Origin: Haloferacaceae archaeon B1-Br10_E2g22 | Lineage (GTDB): Archaea > Halobacteriota > Halobacteria > Halobacteriales > Haloferacaceae | Length of the DNA: 50,576 bases | NCBI GenBank assembly: GCA_001563795.1 | Contig: LKML01000006.1 | Coordinates: forward strand, 1-50,576 | Direction: 5' to 3' | Shown here: positions 25,003 to 33,284 of the stretch, in pieces | How positions within the stretch are numbered: position 1 is the stretch's first letter | How the letters are laid out: every line of letters starts with the position of its first letter | The notes under the pieces: model-generated | Told to the model about the DNA's origin: nothing | The model's input: only the letters and a program-made list of their open reading frames with translations | Database searches by the model: none | Translations under genes and position numbers: made by a program

Positions 25003-25596
25003 TCAGGGTCGGCTGGCGGTTGCGACGACACCCGATTCGATGGCTCCGTCGTGGAACACTTCGATACTCTCGGCGAACTCAGATTCGAATCGGACTCGGA
25101 GTTCGTAGCCACGTTCGACGATCGCTTCCGTACAGACCATATCGTCGTCGCTGAAATCTTCTTCGCTGATCTCGATTCGCAGAGTTCCGTTTTCGTCGGT
25201 GCTCTCGAGTAACACCGGAACTGAACAGCCGTTTCGGCCCTGGATGCAGCCTTCGATGAGGACTTCTGTTTCTGAATCGAGAAACTCGATACTTGCGGTC
25301 TCGGGATCCGAACAGTCGCCTGTCCGTGAAAAGCTTGCCTCAGCAACGCCGTGTCCCTCGAGTATCTCTTGTGGGTCTTCGGTTTCTTCGTCAATTTCTT
25401 CGTCACTCATCGCAGAGTCGTTGGGTTCATCCTCGTCGGGTTGGTCTTCATTGTTCGAATCGTCATCAGTCTGTTGGTCGTCGCTCGAATCGTCGTCAGT
25501 CTGTTGGTCATCAGCCGACTCATCGAAACTCGCACAGCCAGCAAGTCCTGCGGTGAGGCCGACTGCGGCAGTCTGCCAGACCGTCCGTCGCTTCAT
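25003..25596 (-). CDS. Secreted lipoprotein of unknown function
   Basis: A 197-residue exported protein. The twin-arginine signal MKRRTVWQTAAVGLTAGLAGC ends in a lipobox Cys, so it is anchored to the membrane by lipid. A 60-residue disordered linker of D, E, Q, S and N follows, including the tandem repeat DDQQTDDDS. The folded part (about 90-197) is beta-rich, with cysteine pairs in TGDCSDPETAS, IEGCIQGRNGCSV and DDMVCTE that could form disulfides outside the cell. The open frame extends to 25677, but the signal peptide begins at 25596. I do not recognise the family. Confidence 0.75.
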   Translation of the reverse strand: MKRRTVWQTAAVGLTAGLAGCASFDESADDQQTDDDSSDDQQTDDDSNNEDQPDEDEPNDSAMSDEEIDEETEDPQEILEGHGVAEASFSRTGDCSDPETASIEFLDSETEVLIEGCIQGRNGCSVPVLLESTDENGTLRIEISEEDFSDDDMVCTEAIVERGYELRVRFESEFAESIEVFHDGAIESGVVATASRP

Positions 25597-25724
25597 ATCG
25601 GCCTCAGGGCCTCCGGTGGTATATGTTTGTGGGAGTGTCACTTCGTGGGCGTGCTGTGTCGAGCCCAGACACAGCAACGCTGTACCGTAACCGTCTTAAG
25701 TCAACCGAGGATACCAGTAGATGA

Positions 25725-25797
25725 GTCCTGGTAGGGTAGTGGACTATCCTCTTGGCTTGCGGAGCCAGGGACCGGAGTTCAAATCTCCGTCAGGACG
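25725..25797 (+). tRNA. tRNA-Arg (GCG)
   Basis: A 73-base cloverleaf. The acceptor GTCCTGG pairs with TCAGGAC and the discriminator base is G. The D arm starts GGGT. The anticodon stem TTGGC/GCCAG closes the loop TTGCGGA with anticodon GCG. A short variable loop GGAC is followed by the T arm CGGAG-TTCAAAT-CTCCG. No CCA is encoded and there is no intron. It would read CGC and CGU arginine codons. Confidence 0.93.
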
Positions 25798-25987
25798 CTC
25801 CATTTTCACCGCACGACACTCCGAGAGCTCTCGGTATCCGTGCTGTGTTATGCGGATTCTCGGAAATTTGAACACGGAGCGACTACGTTCACATCGCCGT
25901 CAGGGCGGTTTTCAGCGACACATCCGTCTCATTGAAACCGAAATCGGTGATACGACGTAACGACCGTCTGTCTAAGGCCGGCAGCGA
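25798..25987. repeat. Intergenic region with a degenerate copy of the tRNA 3' end
   Basis: About 115 bases downstream of the tRNA T arm, bases 25889-25909 (GTTCACATCGCCGTCAGGGCG) match the tRNA T loop to acceptor end (25777-25797) at 18 of 21 positions, and a TTTTCA follows both. I see no gene in the region. This looks like a decayed attachment site or slipped duplication. Confidence 0.5.
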
Positions 25988-26443
25988 CTACCAGTTGACG
26001 CCAGCCGCCAACAGTCCTGCGTCGATCAGCAACAACAGCGCGACACCGCCAGCGGCCAGCCAGATGGGTCGGGTGTTCTCGACGGCCTGTTGGACGTTCG
26101 ATGGTGCATCAGAGCCGCCGAGACGTTTACAGCCGATCTCGACGAGCGCAGTCAACACGAGCCACAGCACCAACATCGCCACAACGATCTGGCCACGGCC
26201 AGTCATAAACAGCGTCTCGGAGGTATAGCGCGTGCCTGCCAGATGCCCACCTGTGGCGACGAACACGACTGCGCTGATGCGGGTGAGCCAGGCCAATCGT
26301 GTGGTGATCGTCGTCATCGCTGGCGCGGAAATCGACCCCGTGCTGGCGGCGGGTAACACCGCACCAACGACAAACAGCACACTCCCGGTCCAGAGACCAG
26401 CGAACAACACGTGTAGAATCTGCATGATACTGTCGACTACCAT
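25988..26443 (-). CDS. CopD-like four-helix membrane protein
   Basis: A 151-residue membrane protein with four hydrophobic helices. The start VDSIMQILHVLFAGLWTGSVLFVVGAV, with a His and a Trp in the first helix, resembles the CopD/DUF420-like group of haloarchaeal membrane proteins, some linked to copper or haem. Helices 2-4 begin at about 50, 85 and 127. The open frame continues to 26611, but that part is charged and shadows the dps promoter; 26443 is the natural start. The family call is tentative. Confidence 0.6.
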   Translation of the reverse strand: MVVDSIMQILHVLFAGLWTGSVLFVVGAVLPAASTGSISAPAMTTITTRLAWLTRISAVVFVATGGHLAGTRYTSETLFMTGRGQIVVAMLVLWLVLTALVEIGCKRLGGSDAPSNVQQAVENTRPIWLAAGGVALLLLIDAGLLAAGVNW

Positions 26444-26564
26444 ACGCGCTTGTTGGTCGATACAGTGATATATCTCCGGTGATTTGGACGCGTCACAGCC
26501 TGCCTCGGATGCAAATGACAAACATATCTTTCCAAATCCTAAAAAACCGTTTCCACGACGTGAA

Positions 26565-26572
26565 TCTTTAAG
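26565..26572 (+). promoter_or_regulatory. TATA-like box of dpsA
   Basis: TCTTTAAG, 28-35 bases before the dpsA ATG. The 156-base divergent gap (26444-26599) is AT-rich around 26515-26570, unlike its surroundings, and is where iron- or peroxide-responsive control could act. No specific operator was recognised. Confidence 0.45.
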
Positions 26573-26599
26573 TGGCTGGCGATGTAACCTACAGATGCT

Positions 26600-27148
26600 A
26601 TGAGTACACAAAAGACCGTCCGACGACAGGCCGGCACCATCGAAGAATCCGAAGCACTTCGTCTCGAGAAAGAAAAAGCAGAACAGATCGTCGAGGCGCT
26701 CAACACGGATCTGGCGAACGCCTACGTGCTATATCATCAGCTCCACAAACACCACTGGAACGTCGAGGGCGCAGAGTTCCGCGATCTGCATCTGTTTTTG
26801 CAGGAAGCCTACGAGAACCTCGAGGCAGGCGCAGACATGATCGCCGAACGCGCTCAGGCGATCGGGGGCGTCCCGGTTGCCGGGCCGGCCAACCAGCAAG
26901 AACGCGCGACCATTACGTTCGAAGGCGAAGACGTCTACGACATTCGAACCTCACTGGAAAACGATATGCACGCCTACGGTGACATCATCGAAGGAATGCG
27001 CGAGCACGTCCAACTGGCGGCTAATCTCGGAGATCCAACGACCGAACACATCCTCAAAGAGATTCTCACGGATCTCGAAGAGGACGCCCACCACATCGAA
27101 CACTACCTCGAGGACGATACGCTCGTTCTCGAGCAGTCGCTCAACTAA
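26600..27148 (+). CDS. dpsA: Ferritin-like DNA protection protein DpsA
   Basis: A 182-residue Dps-family ferritin. It oxidises ferrous iron, usually with peroxide, and stores it inside a 12-mer shell, protecting DNA. The ferroxidase and interface motif runs NAYVLYHQLHKHHWNVEGAEFRDLHLFLQEAYE (about 48-80), with the His, Asp and Glu ligands. A second helical part includes HILKEILTDLEEDAHHIEHYLEDDT. It closely resembles the DpsA studied in Halobacterium salinarum. The N-terminal tail is hydrophilic. It has its own promoter, divergent from the CopD-like gene. Confidence 0.95.
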   Translation: MSTQKTVRRQAGTIEESEALRLEKEKAEQIVEALNTDLANAYVLYHQLHKHHWNVEGAEFRDLHLFLQEAYENLEAGADMIAERAQAIGGVPVAGPANQQERATITFEGEDVYDIRTSLENDMHAYGDIIEGMREHVQLAANLGDPTTEHILKEILTDLEEDAHHIEHYLEDDTLVLEQSLN

Positions 27149-27232
27149 ACCAGGTATCGGTCTCTCGAGGCGTCACGGTATCGCAGTACGGTCTTTCGTT
27201 TTTACTAGAAAGCATATGACTAGTTGGTCGCG

Positions 27233-29032
27233 CTAGCTGGGTGCCAACGGGAGTCTCACTGTAATTTCGGTGCCGTGCGGCTCGCAGTCGACACGGATAT
27301 CTCCACCCGAACGGTTGATCACCCAGTAGACCAACCACAGTCCGAGGCCGCTGCCGTGTGAGAGCTTATCGATAGCCCCGCCCGACTCGAGGACGTTTCT
27401 GTCGAACTCCGAGATCCCAGGGCCGTTGTCACGGACCGAAAGGGTGGCGTACTCCTCGTCGGCACTGAGAGCGATTCGGAGACGTGGCTCGTCGCTGTCG
27501 TTGTGGATCACCGCGTTGCCAAACAGTTCTTCGAGGGCGGCATCAACTGATTTCGTTCCGGAGACGCCAAGCTGTGGTGGGGCTGAAACGTCGATATCCG
27601 CATCGGGCCAGTTGTTCGCCGTTTTCTCGGCGGCAGACCGAACCAGTCGGCTGAGATCTATCGGCGTCGGCTCGACGGTCTCGCTGAGAACGTCCGTAAT
27701 CGCTCGAGATTTCTCGCTTGTGGTCAACAGGTCTTCGGCCCGCTCGACAATGACATCTGCGGCGGCCTCGAGTTCGCCGTCGACACTCTCTCGGAGCTGT
27801 TCGCCGCGTCCGTGGATCACGTTGAGGTTGTTGCGGATGTTGTGCCGCAGAATGTTATCAAGCACCTGTAGCTGGCGGGTTCGGTTCTCGAGATCACTCA
27901 CGTTCCGACAGATCGCCAGCGTTCCCGCTAACTCGCCGTCTTCGTAGTAGGGGTACCGACTCGTATAGAAGACAGCCTCGCGGTCGCTGTATTCGAACGT
28001 TGGTTCGACGCTGTATTCGACCGGTTGTTCGGTCTCGACTACACGGCGTTTTTGCCGAGCAATCGTTGTGGCCGTTTCGGGATCCATGAACTCGTATTCG
28101 TCATCACTGAGCAGTTGTGTTCTCGAGAGGCCAGCAAACGAACACAGCGCGTCGTTGACCAGCCGAAACTCTCCGTCGAGTGTCTGGAGCATGATCGGAT
28201 CCTCGAGCCGTTCGACAATATCGCGGTGCAACGAGAGTCGCTGTTCGAGTTGCTTGCGCTCGGTGATTTCGGTTTGAACCGCAACGAATGCTATCGGCTC
28301 GTCGTCTTCGACGATTGGGGCGATCGTCTGGTCGGCGATATACAGCGAGCCATCACGGCGTTGGTTGGTGATCTCTTTGCGCCAGGTGTCGCCGTCGGTG
28401 ATCGTCCCCCACAGCCTCTCGTAGTGTTCGACACTCATCTCTCCGGAGTTAAGTAGCCTGGTGGACTCACCGACAGCATCGTTCTGTGTGTAGCCCGTCA
28501 TCGATTCGAACGCTGGATTGACATACTCGATACTGCCATCGGTATCACTCATCAAGATCGCGTGTCCAGAGGCTTCGACGGCCTGTTTGAACTTTCTGAG
28601 TTTCTCGGTTTGGGCCTGTAGATCCAGCGACTGGTTCCGAAGCCGCAACAGCGACTGGAGCCGCCATTCGAGTTCGGCCTGACGGATCGGCGTCGAAAGC
28701 AACTCATCGACAGTCGTCTCAAAGACTGCCTCGAGCAGTTGCGTTTCAGAGGCTCCAAGCAGTTGGTCGAGATCCGACACCAACAGCAAAACGGGCAACA
28801 GCGCCGGTTTCGCGGCGGCTTTGGCCGTCTGAATCGCCTCGCTGTGGTCGCCCAATGCGAGTTGGTCGACGATACAGAGATCAAACGCCGCCTCGCTTAC
28901 CGGTTTGTCGTCGGCAACCACATACCCGTCGTGGGCGGTGAGCCACTCCCGAAGTACCCGCTGGTTGCCACTGTCTTTCAGCAGAGGATAGACAACCGCT
29001 GGGTTCTCGTTCGCTGTCGGGTGCTCACTCAT
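27233..29032 (-). CDS. Soluble sensor histidine kinase with two PAS domains
   Basis: A 599-residue cytoplasmic kinase. Residues 10-125 look like a degenerate receiver domain (IVDQLAL and a C-terminal STPIRQAELEWRLQSLL helix as in haloarchaeal receivers). PAS 1 is at about 145-255 (ILMSDTDGSIEYVNPAFESMTGY), PAS 2 at about 265-380. The dimerisation motif DNILRHNIRNNLNVIHG with H397 and a GHKL ATPase domain (FGNAVIHND, DNGPGI, GSGLGLWL) follow. There is no membrane segment. Its first eight bases overlap the end of the KaiC-like gene upstream, so the two are made together. Input is unknown; PAS domains suggest redox, light or metabolite sensing. Confidence 0.85.
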   Translation of the reverse strand: MSEHPTANENPAVVYPLLKDSGNQRVLREWLTAHDGYVVADDKPVSEAAFDLCIVDQLALGDHSEAIQTAKAAAKPALLPVLLLVSDLDQLLGASETQLLEAVFETTVDELLSTPIRQAELEWRLQSLLRLRNQSLDLQAQTEKLRKFKQAVEASGHAILMSDTDGSIEYVNPAFESMTGYTQNDAVGESTRLLNSGEMSVEHYERLWGTITDGDTWRKEITNQRRDGSLYIADQTIAPIVEDDEPIAFVAVQTEITERKQLEQRLSLHRDIVERLEDPIMLQTLDGEFRLVNDALCSFAGLSRTQLLSDDEYEFMDPETATTIARQKRRVVETEQPVEYSVEPTFEYSDREAVFYTSRYPYYEDGELAGTLAICRNVSDLENRTRQLQVLDNILRHNIRNNLNVIHGRGEQLRESVDGELEAAADVIVERAEDLLTTSEKSRAITDVLSETVEPTPIDLSRLVRSAAEKTANNWPDADIDVSAPPQLGVSGTKSVDAALEELFGNAVIHNDSDEPRLRIALSADEEYATLSVRDNGPGISEFDRNVLESGGAIDKLSHGSGLGLWLVYWVINRSGGDIRVDCEPHGTEITVRLPLAPS

Positions 29033-30467
29033 CGTTCCAGTCTGGTGTGCCTGTCAGAATACCGCGAAGCGCTGACAGCGGCTCGCCCACAGAGACGCCA
29101 GCGTCGGTAATCTCGAGGGTTCGAAGCGTTGATTCGAAACCGCCGGTTCGCTTTTTGAGCACGCCGATAATTTTCCGGAGTTCACCGCGGTACTCGACGT
29201 GCCGGAGGACAATAATATCGTCTGCCAGATGACTCACCCGGTGTTCTGTTGCCCGGAAGTCACCGGTAATCTCGTGAATCTCGTTGATGATGATTCCGGT
29301 AGTGTTCATATTACGGAGATATCGACCGATCTTGAGGAGTTCGTAGGCTGGATCGTCGCTGCCCCGAAACGCGCGCTCATAGCCGCTGACGCCGTCGATC
29401 ATCACGACCTGCGTTTCGCGGTCTTCGATTTCGGTTCGAATACGATGGGTAAACTCATCTGAAGTGAGTTCGTCGGTGTCGATCTCCTCGATGACGATGA
29501 GGCCGTCGCCGACGTACTTTGCAAGCGGGAGTCCAATCGCTTCGGCGCGTTTGAACATCGTTCGTTTGCTTTCTTCGAACGCATACAGCACCGACCGCCC
29601 GTCGTTTCGGGCGGCTTCAATCAAAAACTGCAGGCCGGTCGTTGTTTTGCCGACACCAGTCGGCCCAGTCAGAAACGAGATCGTGCCCGTCGAGAGTCCA
29701 CCGCCCAACAGCGAATCGAGTTCGTCGACGCCTGATGACAGCGTCGATATCTCGCCGTCGCGGTGGTAGGCGGCTGGATTCAGTGTCGGCCAGACGCACA
29801 TCCCGCTGTTGTCGATTGTCACTGTATGCGGCCCACGGCGTGTTTTCGAGCCACGGAATTTGGGAACGGTGAGCATACGGCGGTCGGCTGTCGCCTCGAG
29901 TGTAATCACCGCATCAACCAGAAACTGCAGGTCGTCGTCGGTCACCGACTGTGCTGCCTGAGAGGTCAACACGACTGTCACACCTTGTGATTTCAGGAAG
30001 TCGATCAAACTCAACACCTGGGTTCGGAACTGCCGTTCGTCCGGCGCGAGATACCGAAGTTCGGTGACCGGATCGATCAACACGCGAGTCGGCTCGATCG
30101 TCTCGACTGTCTGGCGAATCTGTTCGACCAAAGGTGTGGTCTCGACTTCACCAGATTCGAACAGATCATATGCCTGGTCACCCTGAAACTCTTCGGCCGA
30201 CGGTGAGAGATCCAGAAACTCGATGTGCTCTGTCTCGAGGCTGAACTGGGCGGCTGTCGTCTCGAGATAGGCAGCCGGTTCGCCGAGATTGATATACACT
30301 GCCGGCTCGTTGCTCGCAGTCAGAAAATGAAGCCCAAAGATGGTTTTTCCAGCTCCAGGTGTTCCGCGGACAAGCGTTGCTGATTCGGGCAACAACCCTC
30401 CGTTTAAGACGGCCTCAGCGTTTGGCACTCCGGTCTGTACTCGCTGCTGACCCGTCGAATCGCTCAT
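29025..30467 (-). CDS. KaiC-like ATPase with two RecA domains
   Basis: A 480-residue tandem KaiC-type protein. Domain 1 has GVPNAEAVLNGGLL and Walker A GTPGAGKT (35-42), with NLGEPA at about 60-65 in place of the catalytic EE. Domain 2 has GVDELDSLLGGGL, Walker A GPTGVGKT (268-275), an intact FEE (297-299), Walker B VVMIDGVSGYE and the KaiC-like SHLADDIIVLRHVEYRGELRKIIGVLKKR stretch from 412. Cyanobacterial KaiC is the clock ATPase and kinase; archaeal relatives have mostly unknown roles. It lies between cheW2 and a histidine kinase whose gene it overlaps. Two-domain architecture plus a partner kinase recalls KaiC-SasA, but no kaiA or kaiB is seen. Confidence 0.82.
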   Translation of the reverse strand: MSDSTGQQRVQTGVPNAEAVLNGGLLPESATLVRGTPGAGKTIFGLHFLTASNEPAVYINLGEPAAYLETTAAQFSLETEHIEFLDLSPSAEEFQGDQAYDLFESGEVETTPLVEQIRQTVETIEPTRVLIDPVTELRYLAPDERQFRTQVLSLIDFLKSQGVTVVLTSQAAQSVTDDDLQFLVDAVITLEATADRRMLTVPKFRGSKTRRGPHTVTIDNSGMCVWPTLNPAAYHRDGEISTLSSGVDELDSLLGGGLSTGTISFLTGPTGVGKTTTGLQFLIEAARNDGRSVLYAFEESKRTMFKRAEAIGLPLAKYVGDGLIVIEEIDTDELTSDEFTHRIRTEIEDRETQVVMIDGVSGYERAFRGSDDPAYELLKIGRYLRNMNTTGIIINEIHEITGDFRATEHRVSHLADDIIVLRHVEYRGELRKIIGVLKKRTGGFESTLRTLEITDAGVSVGEPLSALRGILTGTPDWNDE

Positions 30468-30523
30468 ATCTTTGTTTGGTGACCCCTCCCTAATAGGTTT
30501 ACCCGGCTGTTATCGTTGTTTGG

Positions 30524-30991
30524 CTACTCAGTGGCGATTTCTGGAGAAACCCAGACGACAAAGCCATCGTCGGCTTTGACAATGCCGATTACGTGTTCAT
30601 CGCCGGCTGTCGCCGTCTGATCGACCATCTGGGGGCTTACGTCCCGAACCTGATAGACTTCATCGACGATCCAGCCGAGTGTCGAATCACTCTCGGTGTG
30701 TTCGGAGTCTAATACGATAATCCGGTTTTGTTGGCCGTCTTCGCCGTTGTTAAACACCGTATTCGGGTTGATGATCGTCGTCGTCCGGCCACGGAGATCC
30801 ATGACGCCTTCGACATGCGGCGCGGCGTTTGGAATCGGGGTGAGTTCGCCCGCATCGACGATCTCGTCAATTGAATCGATATCTACACAGTATGTGCCAT
30901 CGCCCAGTTTGAACTCGAGGACTTGGGCCGGCTCCTCGAGCGTTTCACTGGAGGGGTCGGTCTCCGATTGATTTGTGGTGCCCTGTGACAT
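30524..30991 (-). CDS. cheW2: Second chemotaxis coupling protein CheW
   Basis: A 155-residue CheW. The domain matches the one at 10406-10867 along its whole length, including TYCVDIDSIDEIVDAGELTP, PHVEGVMDLRGRTT and LGWIVDEVYQV; the acidic N-terminal 25 residues differ. It lies 56 bases before the KaiC-like gene on the same strand and could be its operon leader. Halobacterium salinarum also has two CheW proteins, one outside the main cluster. It probably couples a subset of transducers to CheA, or serves a KaiC-linked pathway. The symbol is by analogy. Confidence 0.92.
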   Translation of the reverse strand: MSQGTTNQSETDPSSETLEEPAQVLEFKLGDGTYCVDIDSIDEIVDAGELTPIPNAAPHVEGVMDLRGRTTTIINPNTVFNNGEDGQQNRIIVLDSEHTESDSTLGWIVDEVYQVRDVSPQMVDQTATAGDEHVIGIVKADDGFVVWVSPEIATE

Positions 30992-31112
30992 ACTCGATAT
31001 CGTTCGAACACCTACATAACTGTATCTGCGACCGTATCAGATCTGGGTGTCCGCTGCTAGGAACTCTGGTCGTAGCACTCGGTAGCCTTTGAAACCAATT
31101 TCGGTGAGCTGT

Positions 31113-32519
31113 TCAGTTGGCTGTCGGTTCGGTTGGGTGCTCGCTGTCGACGACGCCACCAACCCAGGTTCCACGCTGGAACCAGACGACGGCGACGACA
31201 AACGACAGTAGCGCACCAACTGCATACGCCCACCATAGCCCTCTGACTCCCCATTCGAGCCCGCCAACGATGAGTCCGGTTGTCGGTATCGTATAGGCCC
31301 ACCCGAACGCCAAGACGAGCGCGACTGGTATACGGAAAATCCACCGCGAAAGCAGCGACAGCACCATCGCCACTTTCGTGACGCCGGCTCCGCGGAAGCC
31401 GCCTTGGATCACCATCACCCCACCGAAGAACGCCCAGAAGGGGGCGATGATCCGCAGGAAGACGACTCCCTCGGCGATCACCTCGGGGTCGTCAATAAAA
31501 ATACCAATGGCGGCGGCCGGAAACGCCACGACAAGCCCTGCGGCCGCAAACAGTATCGCCATCGTTGCGGCTGTGGCCTTCCAGACGACCTCGCTGGCTC
31601 GAGACGGTGTGTTCGCGCCGAGATTCTGACCGACGCCTGTCGCTGTCGCCTGGCCTACTGCCCCAGAGACGGTCCAGGAGACCGACATCAGCCGGACGCC
31701 GATGCCGTAGGCCGCAATCGCGGCGACGCTGAACTGTGCGACCAATCCTGCCATCACGACGGCTGCGAAGCTCCGAGCCCAGCCGTCGATCGTCGCCGGA
31801 TAGCCGATTGCAATGAGTTTGTGTTGGATCTCCCAGTCGGGCCACAGCTCTCGAACGTTGAGTTCGACGCCGTAGCCGCCTCGAAGTAGGATGTAGATCC
31901 CGGCGACGACGGCCACCCCGCGGGCGATAAACGTCGCCACCGCCGCCCCCTGGGTGCCGAGTTCGGGAACCGGCCCCCAGCCGAGAATGAAAAACGGATC
32001 CAAAACCACGTTGAGTCCGGCCGAAAACACCATCAGCCACATCGCGGTTTTGGTATCGCCTGCACCCTGTAGGGCCGCCCGAAACGCGAAAAACAGAAAG
32101 ATCAACGGCAGGCTCAGAAAGATGACTTCGATGTAGGCGAGTGCTTCGACGAACACCTGATCTTGTGCTCCGATGAGCCGGAGCAGCGGCTCACGAAACA
32201 CAAACCCAATCGCCGCCAACAGCGACCCCACAACGGTCGTCAACAGCGCACTCTGAGCGACGACCTGATTCGCCTGTTGAGGATTACCCGCACCGATGTG
32301 CTGCGAAACGAGCGCAATAGTCGCAGCAGTGATCCCCATCGCCGTCGAGATGAACATCCACGACAGCGGAAACATCAACGAGACAGCCGCCACTGCGTCA
32401 CCGCTCACACGGCCGACCCAGAACATGTCTGCCAGGTTGTAGAACGTCTGCAACAGGTTTCCCAACACCAGCGGCCAGGCCAGCGTGAGTAGCTTTGGGG
32501 TGATCGCCCCTGTCGTCAT
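31113..32519 (-). CDS. MATE-family multidrug and sodium antiporter
   Basis: A 468-residue membrane transporter with twelve hydrophobic helices. The opening TPKLLTLAWPLVLGNLLQTFYNLADMFWVGRVSGDAVAAVSLMFP is the MATE signature; the second half repeats it less clearly (GWARSFAAVVMAGLVAQFSVAAIAAYGIGVRL). Members expel cationic drugs or metabolites with Na+ or H+. An ATG at 32546 is in frame; 32519 fits the family start. It is 30 bases after the SDR-like gene on the same strand. Substrate unknown. Confidence 0.9.
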   Translation of the reverse strand: MTTGAITPKLLTLAWPLVLGNLLQTFYNLADMFWVGRVSGDAVAAVSLMFPLSWMFISTAMGITAATIALVSQHIGAGNPQQANQVVAQSALLTTVVGSLLAAIGFVFREPLLRLIGAQDQVFVEALAYIEVIFLSLPLIFLFFAFRAALQGAGDTKTAMWLMVFSAGLNVVLDPFFILGWGPVPELGTQGAAVATFIARGVAVVAGIYILLRGGYGVELNVRELWPDWEIQHKLIAIGYPATIDGWARSFAAVVMAGLVAQFSVAAIAAYGIGVRLMSVSWTVSGAVGQATATGVGQNLGANTPSRASEVVWKATAATMAILFAAAGLVVAFPAAAIGIFIDDPEVIAEGVVFLRIIAPFWAFFGGVMVIQGGFRGAGVTKVAMVLSLLSRWIFRIPVALVLAFGWAYTIPTTGLIVGGLEWGVRGLWWAYAVGALLSFVVAVVWFQRGTWVGGVVDSEHPTEPTAN

Positions 32520-32549
32520 ATCGACCGGCGAACTGCGTGCGCCCACAGC

Positions 32550-33206
32550 TCAGGCAGTCTGGATTGCCTCGACAGTCAACAGTCGGTCACTGGGCTCGAG
32601 GGCCGCCTCGAGGGCAACGGTCGCCACGCGCTCGACTGACAGCGGGCGGGCTTCTCCCAGTCGGCCAGCCACCGGCTCGAGGTCGTCGACAATACTGCAC
32701 AGCCAGTTAAGCGGCTGCGGAAAATGCGGCTGGTCGGGCCCATAGACTGCCCCCGGTCGGAGCACAACCGTCTCGAGATTCAGATCCTCAATGGCCCGTT
32801 CGGCCCGGCGTTTCGATCGGAGATACGCCCGGCGAGCCGTTGGATAGTTGGCGGCCGACGACAGAAACACGAAGCTATCGCATCCCGCGCGTTCGGCCTC
32901 CAAGGCGGTGAGAATCGTCGAATCGCCGTTGAGTCGCTCGAAGGTCACACCCTCCTGTGGATGCTCGTGGGCGATACCGACACTGTGGATCACACAGTCG
33001 ACTCCACGGAGGCGGTCTCGCCAGGCGTGAGGGGCGAACAGATCCGCGCTCGTCCACTCGATATCGTCTGCCCACTGGTCGGTCACACCCAGGTCGGGCC
33101 GACCGCCACGGGAGACGCTACGCACCTCGTGGCCTGCCTCGAGTGCCTGCCGACAGATCGCCCGCCCGATGAATCCACTACCGCCAACGACGAGAAGCCG
33201 TGCCAT
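32550..33206 (-). CDS. NAD(P)-binding epimerase-like protein, NDUFA9-like SDR
   Basis: A 218-residue atypical short-chain dehydrogenase. The N-terminal Rossmann loop is LLVVGGSGFIGRAI (GxxGxxG at 8-14). Further on are GVDCVIHSVGIAH and FVFLSSAANYPTARRAYLRSKRRAER, in which the catalytic Tyr of the YxxxK motif is displaced (AYLRSKRRAE), then VVLRPGAVYGPDQP. Relatives include the NDUFA9-like proteins and sugar or quinone-linked reductases. The length is short for an epimerase. It is probably co-transcribed with the MATE gene; the connection is unknown. Confidence 0.75.
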   Translation of the reverse strand: MARLLVVGGSGFIGRAICRQALEAGHEVRSVSRGGRPDLGVTDQWADDIEWTSADLFAPHAWRDRLRGVDCVIHSVGIAHEHPQEGVTFERLNGDSTILTALEAERAGCDSFVFLSSAANYPTARRAYLRSKRRAERAIEDLNLETVVLRPGAVYGPDQPHFPQPLNWLCSIVDDLEPVAGRLGEARPLSVERVATVALEAALEPSDRLLTVEAIQTA

Positions 33207-33234
33207 ATTTCTCCTACGTTCGGTGGGTACCTGG

Positions 33235-33284
33235 GAGTTGTGGTCGCCTAATCAGGTAGCCGAGAGTTGTGGTCGCCTAATCAG
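33235..33284. repeat. Short tandem duplication (21 of 29 bases repeated)
   Basis: GAGTTGTGGTCGCCTAATCAG occurs at 33235-33255 and again at 33264-33284, period 29. The second copy contains the stop codon of the small export gene, so the duplication adds a second, silent copy of that gene end just downstream of it. Confidence 0.8.

Noticed and set aside
25869-25890. A second, minus-strand tRNA suggested by AATTTGAACAC
   Set aside because: The flanking bases do not form a T stem or acceptor stem.
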